DNA of 64,000 nt from Modestobacter sp. VKM Ac-2985 (GTDB taxonomy: Bacteria; Actinomycetota; Actinomycetes; Mycobacteriales; Geodermatophilaceae). The notes below the pieces were generated by a model that searched no databases, was not told the DNA's origin, and saw only the letters and a list, made by a program, of their open reading frames with translations. Made by a program: the position numbers and the translations under genes. Location of the stretch: contig NZ_JAPVBI010000002.1 of NCBI RefSeq assembly GCF_026967925.1, positions 1-64,000 on the forward strand, read 5' to 3'. Below, piece by piece: positions 15,116-22,608 of this stretch (position 1 is its first letter; each line of letters begins with the position of its first letter).

Positions 15116-17529
15116 CGACCAAGTTGTTCGGGGAGCCGGTGCGCCGGCGGGAGGACGCCCGGCTGATCATCGGCCAGGGCCGCTACCTCGACGACATCGG
15201 CTCCGGCGCCTACGAGGCGGCGTTCGTCCGCAGCCCGTACGCGCACGCCCGGGTGCTGGACATCGACGTCAGCGCGGCGATGGACGTCGACGGCCTGCTG
15301 GCGATCTACACCTACGAGGACCTCACCGGCCCGATGGCCGAGCCGCTGCCGGTGCTGATCCCGCACCCGCAGCTCACCGCCCCGCGCACCGGCTACCCGC
15401 TGGTGAAGGACGTCGCCCAGCACGTGGGCGAGCCGATCGTGATGGTGGTCGCCACCGACCGGTACATCGCCGAGGACGCCGCCGGGCTGATCGAGGTCAG
15501 CTACGAGGAGCTGCCGGTCGTGGTGGGCGTCGACGCGGCCGAGGCCGCCGAGCGCACCGTGCACGACGACGTCCCGGACAACGTCGCCGCCCGGCACCAC
15601 CAGGAGACCGGCGACGTCGAGGCGGCGCTGGCCGCCAGTGCGCACACCCTGTCCTTCACCCAGTACTTCGAGCGCAGCGCCTCCATGCCGATGGAGGGCA
15701 AGGGCGTGCACGCCCGCTGGGACGACGCCGACTCCTCGCTGCGGGTCTACTCCTCCACCCAGGCCTCGACGTCGGTGCGCGCGGCGATCGCGGCCAAGCT
15801 CGAGCTGTCGATGGAGAAGGTCGAGGTCATCGCCCCCGACGTCGGCGGTGGGTTCGGCGTGAAGATCGTGCACCCGTGGCCGGAGGAGCTGCTCGTGCCG
15901 ATGGCCGCTCGGCTGCTGGGCCACGAGGTGAAGTGGACCGAGGACCGGCGCGAGCACTTCATCTCCAGCGCGCACGAGCGTCAGCAGCGGCAGGAGATCA
16001 CCGTCGGGTACGACGACGACGGGCGGATCGCGGCCCTCGACGTCCTCGTCTGGCACGACAACGGCGCGTACACGCCCTACGGGATCATCGTGCCGATCAA
16101 CACGGCGACCCAGCTCTGCGGGCCGTACGACATCCCGGTCTACCGGGCCCGGGTGAACAGCGTCTACACGAACACCGTCATCGTCACCCCGTACCGCGGG
16201 GCCGGGCGGCCGCAGGGCACGTTCGCGATGGAACGCACGATGGACCGGATCGCCCAGGCGCTCAGGATCGACCGCGCGCTGGTCCGGGAGCGGAACCTGA
16301 TCCAGCCCGACCAGTTCCCCTACGACTGGGGCCTGACGTTCCAGGACGGCCGGCCGCTGATCTACGACTCCGGCGACTACCCGGCGATGATGGCCAAGCT
16401 GAAGGTGCTGGTCGACTGGGACGGGTTCGCCGAGCGGCGAGCCGCGGCCGAGGCGCGCGGGAAGCTGCTGGGCATCGGGATGGCGCCCTACGTCGAGGGC
16501 ACCGGGCCGGGGCCGTACGAGGGCGCGCACGTGCAGGTGCTGGGCAGCGGCAAGGTGCTGGTCTCCACCGGGCTGACCTCGCAGGGCCAGGGGCACGAGA
16601 CGGTGTTCGCCCAGCTGGCGGCCGCGGAGCTCGGGGTCCCCATGGAGGACGTCGTGGTCACCACCGGCGACACCCGGCGCTTCGGGTACGCGGTCGGCAC
16701 GTTCGCCTCCCGGGCCGCGGTGGTGAGCGGCAACGCCGTCGCACTGGCGGCGCGCGGGGTGAAGGAGAAGGCGCTGCGGATCGCCGCCGAGGTGCTGGAG
16801 GCCGACCCGGCCGACCTGGAGATCGACGAGGGTCTGGTCCAGGTCAAGGGGACGCCGGGCGCCTCCATCCCGCTGCGCACGGTCGCCGTCCTGTCCAACC
16901 CGCTGCGGTACGCCTTCGACGAGGCGGCGCGGCAGGCGACCCAGTTCTCCGGGCCGGGCGACGACTCCAAGCCGCCGGTGGCGGTCGGGGACGCGCCGGG
17001 GCTGGAGCACACCGACTACTACTCCCCGCTGCGCTCGACCTTCGCCTCCGGTGCGCACGCCGTGGTGGTGGAGATCGACCCGGCGACCTGGGAGATCGCG
17101 ATCGAGCAGTACGCGGTGGTGCACGACTGCGGCACGATCATCAACCCGATGATCGTCGAGGGTCAGGTGCACGGCGGTGTCGCGCAGGGCGTGGGCGGGG
17201 CGCTGTACGAGCGAATGGCCTACGACCGCGACGGGCAGCTGACCAACGCCTCGTTCATGGACTTCCTGATGCCGTACGCCTCCGAGGTGCCCGACGTGGA
17301 CATCGACCACCAGTCGACGCCGTCGCCGCTGAACGAGCTGGGCATCAAGGGCGCCGGCGAGGCCGGCGTCATCCCCGGCTCGGCGGCGATCGCCTCGGCG
17401 ATCGAGGACGCGGTGGGACGGCGGATCGCGGCGATGCCGATCTCCCCCACCGAGCTGTACGACCTGGTGCGCTCGGACGCCGAGCGCGTGACCAACTCTT
17501 CTCCCCACGACTCTGGAGCGATGGCGTGA
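15112..17529 (+). CDS. Molybdenum hydroxylase catalytic subunit (CoxL/XdhA type)
   Basis: An 805-residue molybdopterin-cytosine-dinucleotide subunit. Seen: GGGFGVK, GLTSQGQGHETVF, and the active-site Glu in KGAGEAGVIPGS around residue 749. The motif that in true CO dehydrogenase reads AYxCSFR is here PYRGAGR (near residue 361), so this is not a form I CO dehydrogenase but a hydroxylase of form II or another heterocycle/aldehyde substrate. Given the divergent FdrA/DUF1116 genes and the barbiturase-like enzyme under the same operator, a uracil/thymine-type dehydrogenase that forms barbiturate is the leading guess. Confidence 0.92.
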   Translation: MTTKLFGEPVRRREDARLIIGQGRYLDDIGSGAYEAAFVRSPYAHARVLDIDVSAAMDVDGLLAIYTYEDLTGPMAEPLPVLIPHPQLTAPRTGYPLVKDVAQHVGEPIVMVVATDRYIAEDAAGLIEVSYEELPVVVGVDAAEAAERTVHDDVPDNVAARHHQETGDVEAALAASAHTLSFTQYFERSASMPMEGKGVHARWDDADSSLRVYSSTQASTSVRAAIAAKLELSMEKVEVIAPDVGGGFGVKIVHPWPEELLVPMAARLLGHEVKWTEDRREHFISSAHERQQRQEITVGYDDDGRIAALDVLVWHDNGAYTPYGIIVPINTATQLCGPYDIPVYRARVNSVYTNTVIVTPYRGAGRPQGTFAMERTMDRIAQALRIDRALVRERNLIQPDQFPYDWGLTFQDGRPLIYDSGDYPAMMAKLKVLVDWDGFAERRAAAEARGKLLGIGMAPYVEGTGPGPYEGAHVQVLGSGKVLVSTGLTSQGQGHETVFAQLAAAELGVPMEDVVVTTGDTRRFGYAVGTFASRAAVVSGNAVALAARGVKEKALRIAAEVLEADPADLEIDEGLVQVKGTPGASIPLRTVAVLSNPLRYAFDEAARQATQFSGPGDDSKPPVAVGDAPGLEHTDYYSPLRSTFASGAHAVVVEIDPATWEIAIEQYAVVHDCGTIINPMIVEGQVHGGVAQGVGGALYERMAYDRDGQLTNASFMDFLMPYASEVPDVDIDHQSTPSPLNELGIKGAGEAGVIPGSAAIASAIEDAVGRRIAAMPISPTELYDLVRSDAERVTNSSPHDSGAMA

Positions 17530-18185
17530 ACCTGGACGGCAGTGCGGTCCTCTCGGCGGCACCGGAGCAGGTCTGGGCGGTGATCACCGACCCGGCTGTG
17601 CTGGCGCGGACCATCCCGGGGTGTGAATCGCTGCAGCAGGTCGGCGAGGACAGCTACACGATCGTCGTCTCGGCCGGGGTGGGCGCGATCCGCGGGAAGT
17701 ACGCGGGCGAGGTGCGGTTGAGCGACCTGGCCTTCCCCTCCTCCTACGTCATGCACGCGTCCGGCTCCGGTGGGCCGGGGTCCGTGCGGGCCACCGTGCA
17801 GATCGAGCTCGTCCCCTCGGGTGAGGGCACAGAGCTGACCTACTCGGCGGACGCCGTGGTCGGTGGCGCGGTCGCGGGCGTGGGGCAGCGGATGATCACC
17901 GGCGTCGCGAAGAAGATGGCCGGGCAGTTCTTCTCCGCGATCGACAAAGAGCTGGTGGAGCCGAACGTGGTGGCCGAGGTGGTGGCCCTCCCGGTCACGC
18001 ACGACGGTTCCGCGGAACCGTCTGCTGCCACCCCCACTGCGCCGGTGACCTACGCCAAGACCCCGTCCGCGGAGGGTGGGTGGGTACCGACCGAGGCACG
18101 GCCCTTGCTGGTCGGCGCCGCTGGCGGCGGCCTGCTCACCCTGCTCGGCGTCTGGATCGGCTACCTCCTCGGCCGCCGCGGCTGA
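17526..18185 (+). CDS. CoxG-like SRPBCC protein with C-terminal membrane anchor
   Basis: A 219-residue protein. Residues 1-150 form an SRPBCC (START-like) domain typical of CoxG, seen as GSAVLSAAPEQVWAVITDP, RTIPGCESLQQVG and GVGQRMITGVAKKMAGQFF. A Pro/Ala-rich linker follows and then one hydrophobic helix at about residues 193-214. CoxG recruits CO dehydrogenase-type enzymes to the inner membrane, so this protein probably tethers the preceding hydroxylase so electrons enter the respiratory chain. Start GTG overlaps the upstream stop by 4 nt. The 3' end overlaps a gene remnant on the other strand. Confidence 0.88.
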   Translation: MNLDGSAVLSAAPEQVWAVITDPAVLARTIPGCESLQQVGEDSYTIVVSAGVGAIRGKYAGEVRLSDLAFPSSYVMHASGSGGPGSVRATVQIELVPSGEGTELTYSADAVVGGAVAGVGQRMITGVAKKMAGQFFSAIDKELVEPNVVAEVVALPVTHDGSAEPSAATPTAPVTYAKTPSAEGGWVPTEARPLLVGAAGGGLLTLLGVWIGYLLGRRG

Positions 18186-18426
18186 GCCTCGGCCAGGCCA
18201 CCGACCACAGCAGCACCCCGAAGGAGAAGCCGAAGAGCACGGGCTTGCGCCAGACGCTGCCACCCCAGGCGGCCCCGTCGACGGCCGCCACCAGGGCGAT
18301 GCCGCCGTGCACGGCCGAGGAGGCGAGCAGCAGCGCTCCCAGCAGGAGGAGGCTCCGCTGCGCGGAGGCCCGCGGCGCGAGTTCCTGCCGGGCGAGGCCG
18401 AGCACCGCTCGGGGGACCGACGTCAT
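18136..18426 (-). pseudogene. Remnant of a membrane-protein gene, truncated by the coxG-like gene
   Basis: A 96-residue open frame starting ATG 18426. Its N-terminal part has two hydrophobic segments and the stretch WRKPVLFGFSFGVLLWSVAW, which resembles the beginning of a family of roughly 300-residue actinobacterial membrane proteins of unknown function. After that the frame becomes an Arg/Gly-rich shadow of the coxG 3' end and stops. The rest of the protein is missing, so I read this as a broken gene left where the hydroxylase operon joined this locus. It could also be a short expressed protein. Confidence 0.45.
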
Positions 18427-18626
18427 GATCCTGACCGTAGGGACTCCCAGCCGCGCCGCCGTCCCCCTCGTGGGGCGCTCTCGACCACCCCCTAGGGGGT
18501 GGTTGGTCGCGGTGGGTCGGCCATCCCGAGGGGCGATGCGCAGGGAGACCACAGGTTGCGCACAGCCGGGCAGCCGACGCTGAGGGCAGCGGTCGGATCG
18601 CCTGACCGGAGTCGGAGGAGACCATC

Positions 18627-19241
18627 GTGCGCACGAAGCTGATCACCCTCACCACCGCCGGGCTGCTCGCCGTGGGTGGTGCCGCCGTCGCCGTCCCTGC
18701 CCTGGCCGACACGGACTCGGCCGACCCCGCCGCGGCGGGCTCCTCGCGGGCCGACCGGATCACAGAGGCGCTGGCCGGGCTGGTCGAGGACGGTTCGCTC
18801 ACCCAGGAGCAGGTCGACGAGGTGGCCACCACCCTCGACGCCGCCGACCTCGGTGGTCGACACGACGGCGGGCACGGCGGGTGGCACGGCGGGTGGCACG
18901 GCGGGTGGCACGGCAGCCTCGGCGACGGCGGTGGCCTCGAGACCGCGGCGACGGCCCTGGGCATGACGGAGGAGGACCTGCGGACGGCCCTGCAGGCCGA
19001 CGGCGCCACGCTCGCCTCGGTGGCCGAGGACCAGGGCGTGGCCGTGGACACCCTGGTCGACGCCCTGGTCGCGGCCGCCCAGGAGCGCGTCACCGAGGCC
19101 GTCGCCGACGGCGACCTGACCCAGGAGCAGGCCGACGAGCGCCTGGCCGACCTGGAGGCGTGGATCACCGAGCGGGTGGACGACGCCTGGGGCGACCGGT
19201 GGCAGCGGTGGACCGACAGCGGGGACGACGCCAGGGACTGA
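18627..19241 (+). CDS. Secreted His/Gly-rich repeat protein, unknown function
   Basis: A 204-residue protein starting GTG 18627 behind GGAGGAG. Residues 1-27 form a Sec signal peptide ending near VPALADT. The mature part has two short helical motifs of the form ITEALAGLVEDGSLTQEQVDEV and a second copy near the C terminus (VADGDLTQEQADERL). Between them lies a Gly/His/Trp tract with three GGWH repeats, plus an internal domain TEEDLRTALQADGATLASVA. Similar LTQEQAD-type secreted proteins are common in Actinobacteria without known function. The His-rich tract could bind metal. It stands alone between the hydroxylase region and a TetR gene. Confidence 0.75.
   Translation: MRTKLITLTTAGLLAVGGAAVAVPALADTDSADPAAAGSSRADRITEALAGLVEDGSLTQEQVDEVATTLDAADLGGRHDGGHGGWHGGWHGGWHGSLGDGGGLETAATALGMTEEDLRTALQADGATLASVAEDQGVAVDTLVDALVAAAQERVTEAVADGDLTQEQADERLADLEAWITERVDDAWGDRWQRWTDSGDDARD
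18876..18911 (+). repeat. Three tandem 12-bp repeats within a coding region
   Basis: The unit GGCGGGTGGCAC occurs three times without interruption and encodes the Gly-Gly-Trp-His repeats of the secreted protein. Perfect DNA identity of the copies suggests recent slippage expansion. Confidence 0.9.
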
Positions 19242-19262
19242 CCCCGCTGTCGGCGGTGCTCG

Positions 19263-19802
19263 TCAGCTGACGCGCAGCCCGTCGAGTGCGGTCTGCAGGA
19301 TCGGGCGGGAGTACTCGGGGTCGCCGTGTATCGCGCTCACGGCGATCACCATGTCGAGCACCTGCTCCAGCGACAGGTCGCCGCGGACCTCGCCGGCCTC
19401 CTGTGCGGCGGCGAGCAGTGGCCGGCCGGCGGCCAGCACCCGCTCCCGGCTCCGGTCCAGCACCGGGCCGGGGCCCTCGGCCTGGGCGAGCAGCTCGCCG
19501 GCGATCTCGTGCTTCTTGGCGAAGAAGCCCGCGAAGTGGTCGACCCACGAGAGGAAGCGGTCGCTGGGCGACCCGTCGACCGAGGCCGCGGCCGCGCAGA
19601 CGGCGTCGACCTGGTCGGTGTAGAGCGCCTCCAGCAGGTCCCGCCGTCCGGGGAAGTTGCGGTACAGCGTGGCCATCCCGACCCCGGCCCGGCGGGCGAC
19701 CTCGGCCATCGACAGCGGGGCGCCCGGCTCGGCGAACCCGGTTCGCGCGGCGGCGAGGATCCGCTCGCGGTTGCGCTCGGCGTCGGCACGTCTCGCAGGC
19801 AT
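19263..19802 (-). CDS. TetR-family transcriptional regulator
   Basis: A 179-residue repressor. The N-terminal helix-turn-helix covers about residues 10-55 (ERILAAARTGFAE, then LSMAEVARRAGVGMATLYRNFPGRRDLLEAL). The C-terminal ligand domain resembles the SbtR-like group. It is divergent from an aldo/keto reductase gene and two inverted-repeat operators lie between, so it most likely represses itself and that reductase. The inducer is unknown. Confidence 0.9.
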   Translation of the reverse strand: MPARRADAERNRERILAAARTGFAEPGAPLSMAEVARRAGVGMATLYRNFPGRRDLLEALYTDQVDAVCAAAASVDGSPSDRFLSWVDHFAGFFAKKHEIAGELLAQAEGPGPVLDRSRERVLAAGRPLLAAAQEAGEVRGDLSLEQVLDMVIAVSAIHGDPEYSRPILQTALDGLRVS

Positions 19803-19810
19803 GGCTCCCT

Positions 19811-19854
19811 AAGTGGAGAGGGTGTCCGGTACGGTAGGTGGACAGCCTGTCCAC
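19811..19854. promoter_or_regulatory. Two TetR-type operators between tetR and the aldo/keto reductase gene
   Basis: A perfect palindrome (arms GTGGACAG and CTGTCCAC, 1-nt centre) lies at 19838-19854. A degenerate copy with the same half-site phasing (GTGGAGAG, then GTGTCCGG) is at about 19813-19829, next to the TetR start codon. The spacing of about 25 nt fits two repressor dimers that shut down both divergent promoters. Confidence 0.6.
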
Positions 19855-19889
19855 TTCGGGCAGATCGTACCCACCGCGAGGAGCACACC

Positions 19890-20921
19890 GTGGAACAGCG
19901 ACCCCTGGGCCGGACCGGCATGTCCGTCAGCCAGCTCTGCCTCGGCGCCATGATGTTCGGCGCCGTCGGCAACCCCGACCACGACGAGGGCGTGCGGATC
20001 GTGCGCCGCGCGCTCGACGCCGGGATCACGTTCATCGACACCGCCGACGTCTACTCCGGTGGCGAGTCCGAGGAGGTCGTCGGCAAGGCGCTGGCCGGCG
20101 GCCGGCGCGACGCCGTCGTCCTCGCCACCAAGGTCGGCCTGCCGTTCGGCCAGGACGCCAACCAGCGCGGCATGTCGCGGCGTTGGATCACCCAGGCGGT
20201 GGAGAACTCGCTGCGCCGGCTGGGCACCGACTGGATCGACCTCTACCAGGTGCACCGCCTGGACCCGGCCACCGACGTCGACGAGGCGCTCGGCGCACTG
20301 TCGGACCTGGTGCACGCCGGCAAGATCCGGACCTTCGGCGCCTCGACGGTGCCGGCGTCGGAGATCGTCGAGGCACAGTGGACCGCCGAGCGCCGGGGCC
20401 GCGAGCGGTTCCGCACCGAGCAGCCGCCGTACTCGGTGCTCACCCGCGCCGTCGAGGCCGACGTCCTGCCCACAGCCCAGCGGTACGGGATGGGCGTGCT
20501 CAGCTACAGCCCGCTGGCCGGCGGCTGGCTGTCCGGCAAGTACCGGAAGGGCCAGGAGGTCAGCGGGCCGGGCTCGGTCGGCCGCGCCCAGCGGTTCCCC
20601 GGCGTCTACGACGCCGCGAACCCGGCCAACGCCGCCAAGCTCGACGCCGCCGACGCCCTGGGCGCGCTCGCCGACGAGGCCGGGCTGACGCTGGTGCAGC
20701 TGGCCATCGCGTTCGTCGTCCGGCACCCGGCGGTGACCTCGGCGATCGTCGGCCCGCGCACGATGGAGCACCTGGAGTCCTACCTGGCCGCCGACGGGGT
20801 CGAGCTCTCGGCCGACGTGCTCGACCGCATCGACGCGATCGTCCCGCCCGGCCACACGGTCAACGTCGGCGACAACATGTGGACGACGCCCGCCTTGGCC
20901 ACGGCGGCCCGCCGCCGGTAG
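19890..20921 (+). CDS. Aldo/keto reductase
   Basis: A 343-residue NADPH-dependent oxidoreductase with an (alpha/beta)8 barrel. The catalytic tetrad is visible: Asp and Tyr in FIDTADVYSGGESEE, Lys in VLATKVGLPFG, His in LYQVHRLDP. The C-terminal cofactor-binding part is AIVGPRTMEHLESYL. Such enzymes reduce aldehydes, ketones or quinones, or oxidise sugar alcohols; the substrate is unknown. Start GTG 19890 follows GCGAGGAGC. The TetR repressor next door and the operators between suggest induction by a small molecule. Confidence 0.92.
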   Translation: MEQRPLGRTGMSVSQLCLGAMMFGAVGNPDHDEGVRIVRRALDAGITFIDTADVYSGGESEEVVGKALAGGRRDAVVLATKVGLPFGQDANQRGMSRRWITQAVENSLRRLGTDWIDLYQVHRLDPATDVDEALGALSDLVHAGKIRTFGASTVPASEIVEAQWTAERRGRERFRTEQPPYSVLTRAVEADVLPTAQRYGMGVLSYSPLAGGWLSGKYRKGQEVSGPGSVGRAQRFPGVYDAANPANAAKLDAADALGALADEAGLTLVQLAIAFVVRHPAVTSAIVGPRTMEHLESYLAADGVELSADVLDRIDAIVPPGHTVNVGDNMWTTPALATAARRR

Positions 20922-20960
20922 CGGTCCTGCGGCCCGGACCGGCGGCCTCGCCGGCCCGGG

Positions 20961-21368
20961 TCAGTCGAGGACGGCGGTGACCTCGAGCTCGACCAGGAAG
21001 TCGGGGTCGAAGAGCACCGACACCCCGATCATGGAACCCGGGGCAGCGGGGGTGACGCCCAGCCGCGCCGCCGCCCGGGCCACCCCGTCGAGGAAGGCGG
21101 GCATCTTGTCCAGCGTCCAGTCGACGACGTAGAGGGTCAGCTTGGTGACGTCGGCGAAGGTGGCGCCGACCTCGGCCAGCGCAGTGCCCGCGTTGAGGTA
21201 GGCCTGCTCGACCTGGGCGGCGAAGTCGCCCACGCCCACCTTCTCCCCCGCGGCGTCGACGGCGACCTGGCCGGCGACGGACACCAGTCGCGAGCCGCTC
21301 GCCACCGAGACCTGGTGGTACATGTCGGTGGCCGGCAGCCCGCTCGGGTTGACCAGGGTGATCGCCAT
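20961..21368 (-). CDS. RidA/YjgF/YER057c family protein
   Basis: A 135-residue trimeric-barrel protein of the Rid family. It keeps the pattern SVASGSRLVSVAGQVAVDAAG near the N terminus and KLTLYVVDWTLDK. The C-terminal SVLFDPDFLVELEVTAVL corresponds to the usual region with the imine-hydrolysing Arg, which here appears replaced (FDPDFLVE in place of the common ARLPxxALVEIE pattern). It is therefore probably not a canonical RidA deaminase but one of the other Rid subgroups. It is divergent from a TetR gene with a palindromic operator. Confidence 0.85.
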   Translation of the reverse strand: MAITLVNPSGLPATDMYHQVSVASGSRLVSVAGQVAVDAAGEKVGVGDFAAQVEQAYLNAGTALAEVGATFADVTKLTLYVVDWTLDKMPAFLDGVARAAARLGVTPAAPGSMIGVSVLFDPDFLVELEVTAVLD

Positions 21369-21415
21369 GCTGGCTCCTCCTTCGAGCACACCCGGCCGTT
21401 CCGGGCTGCGCTGAA

Positions 21416-21430
21416 CATAGCATTGCTATG
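21416..21430. promoter_or_regulatory. TetR-type operator between the RidA and TetR genes
   Basis: A perfect palindrome (CATAGCA, one centre base, TGCTATG) lies in an AT-rich stretch 18 nt before the TetR start codon, in the 80-nt gap of a divergent pair. It is probably the autoregulatory site of the TetR protein at 21449. Confidence 0.6.
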
Positions 21431-21448
21431 CCATGTAGTCTTCCGGCC

Positions 21449-22087
21449 ATGGCCCGCCCGAAGGACCCGGCGGTCCGCACCCAGCTGATCGAGCGGGCCG
21501 CCGTCATGCTCCGGGCGCGCGAGCCGATCACCCTGCGCTCGCTGGTCGCCGGCACCGGCGTCTCGACGATGGCCGTCTACACGCACTTCCACGGCATGGA
21601 CGGCCTGTGGCAGGCGGTGCGCCAGGAGGGCTTCACCCGGCTGGGCGCCCGGCTGGCGAGCGTGGCGACGTCCGACGACCCGGTGCGCGACCTGACCGCG
21701 CTGGCCGCGGCCTACCTGGACAACGCGCTCACCCATCCCGACCTCTACCGGGTGATGTTCGACGCGAGCGTCGACCTGGAGGACCTCCCGGCCGCCGACG
21801 CCACCCTGGAGCACCTGGTCCAGGCCGCCGGCCGGGGCCGGGACGCCGGGCGCGTCCGCGCCGACGTCGTCCCGCTGGACCTGGCGATCCAGAGCTGGGC
21901 GATCGGCCACGGGCTGGTCTCCCTGGTCGCCACCGGTCCGCTGCCGCGCGAGGCCCTCGATCACGGCCCGCTGCTGCTCAGCGCGCTGTTCACCGCCTGC
22001 GGCGACGACCCCGAGCGCGCCCGCGCCTCGGTGGAACAGGGCTGGCACCGCCCGGCCCCGGACGACGAGGTCCCGCGCCCCGGCTGA
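21449..22087 (+). CDS. TetR-family transcriptional regulator
   Basis: A 212-residue repressor with a helix-turn-helix at about residues 8-50 (LRSLVAGTGVSTMAVYTHFHGMDGLWQAV) and a WHG-domain-like C terminus. The start MARPKDP at ATG 21449 is typical of the family; the upstream start in the same frame would place the operator inside the coding sequence. The likely target is the divergent RidA-like gene and itself. Confidence 0.9.
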   Translation: MARPKDPAVRTQLIERAAVMLRAREPITLRSLVAGTGVSTMAVYTHFHGMDGLWQAVRQEGFTRLGARLASVATSDDPVRDLTALAAAYLDNALTHPDLYRVMFDASVDLEDLPAADATLEHLVQAAGRGRDAGRVRADVVPLDLAIQSWAIGHGLVSLVATGPLPREALDHGPLLLSALFTACGDDPERARASVEQGWHRPAPDDEVPRPG

Positions 22088-22185
22088 CGTCCGTGGCGGG
22101 CGGGGTGCGCCGTCTCCGCCACTCGCTCGCAGATCCCGGTGACGAACCGGTTCCGACGGCGCACGAGGCTGCCGAGAACCCAGGC

Positions 22186-22527
22186 ATGAGCATCCACGCT
22201 GCTGCCGAGCGCGCCACCACGGACGCGCAGGCCATCGAGGAGATGGCCACCGCTGTCCTGGCGTCCATCGCAGGCATCCACGCCGATGGCCTGGCCGCCG
22301 TCGCCACCATCGCGGAGAACCCGGCTTCGGTCCGGATGCCCCTGCCCGAGGCCGCCCCGGTGGCCGAGCCGGTCCGGGCCGTGGAGCCCCCGGCAGCCGA
22401 GACCCCGGCGGCCGAGACCACGCCCGAGCCGGTCCAGGTCATCCGCGCGGCGCCGCCGCTCCCGCCCCGGGGCCGGCACCTGGCCGAGGCCCTCACCGAC
22501 CAGCTCCCCGCCCAGCACGCCGCCTGA
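22186..22527 (+). CDS. Small Ala/Pro-rich protein, paralogue of the 4341 protein
   Basis: A 113-residue protein starting ATG 22186. An N-terminal amphipathic helix contains SIAGIHADGLAAVATIAE, matching 10 of 18 positions of the helix in the 4341-4589 protein. The rest is a Pro/Ala/Glu-rich, probably disordered tail ending in RGRHLAEALTDQLPAQ. No signal peptide or membrane span is seen. Function is not recognised. It may be a small structural or granule-associated protein, but that is a guess. Confidence 0.6.
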   Translation: MSIHAAAERATTDAQAIEEMATAVLASIAGIHADGLAAVATIAENPASVRMPLPEAAPVAEPVRAVEPPAAETPAAETTPEPVQVIRAAPPLPPRGRHLAEALTDQLPAQHAA

Positions 22528-22538
22528 TCCGCACAGCG

Positions 22539-22589
22539 CTGTGCGCTGACCGTCGACCCCGCTGCGGAGGAGCGACGATCAGCGCACAG
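22539..22589. terminator. Bidirectional hairpin between convergent genes
   Basis: Arms of 17 nt (22539-22555 and 22573-22589) pair with a single G-T mismatch around a 17-nt loop. The hairpin lies between the stop of the small plus-strand protein and the stop of the minus-strand lipoprotein gene. Confidence 0.6.
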
Positions 22590-22608
22590 TGATCGGTCCA
22601 GCGATGGA

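Noticed and set aside
15112-17529. Assignment of the hydroxylase as aerobic CO dehydrogenase
   Set aside because: The active-site motif is PYRGAGR and not AYxCSFR, so form I CO dehydrogenase is excluded despite the coxMSLG order.
15007-17562. An 851-codon minus-strand frame opposite the Mo hydroxylase large subunit
   Set aside because: Mirror-image shadow of a conserved gene; composition dominated by Arg, Gly, Val and His.
18876-18911. Short tandem repeats as a possible CRISPR-like array
   Set aside because: Units are 12 bp, directly adjacent without spacers, in frame, and encode Gly/Trp/His repeats of a secreted protein.
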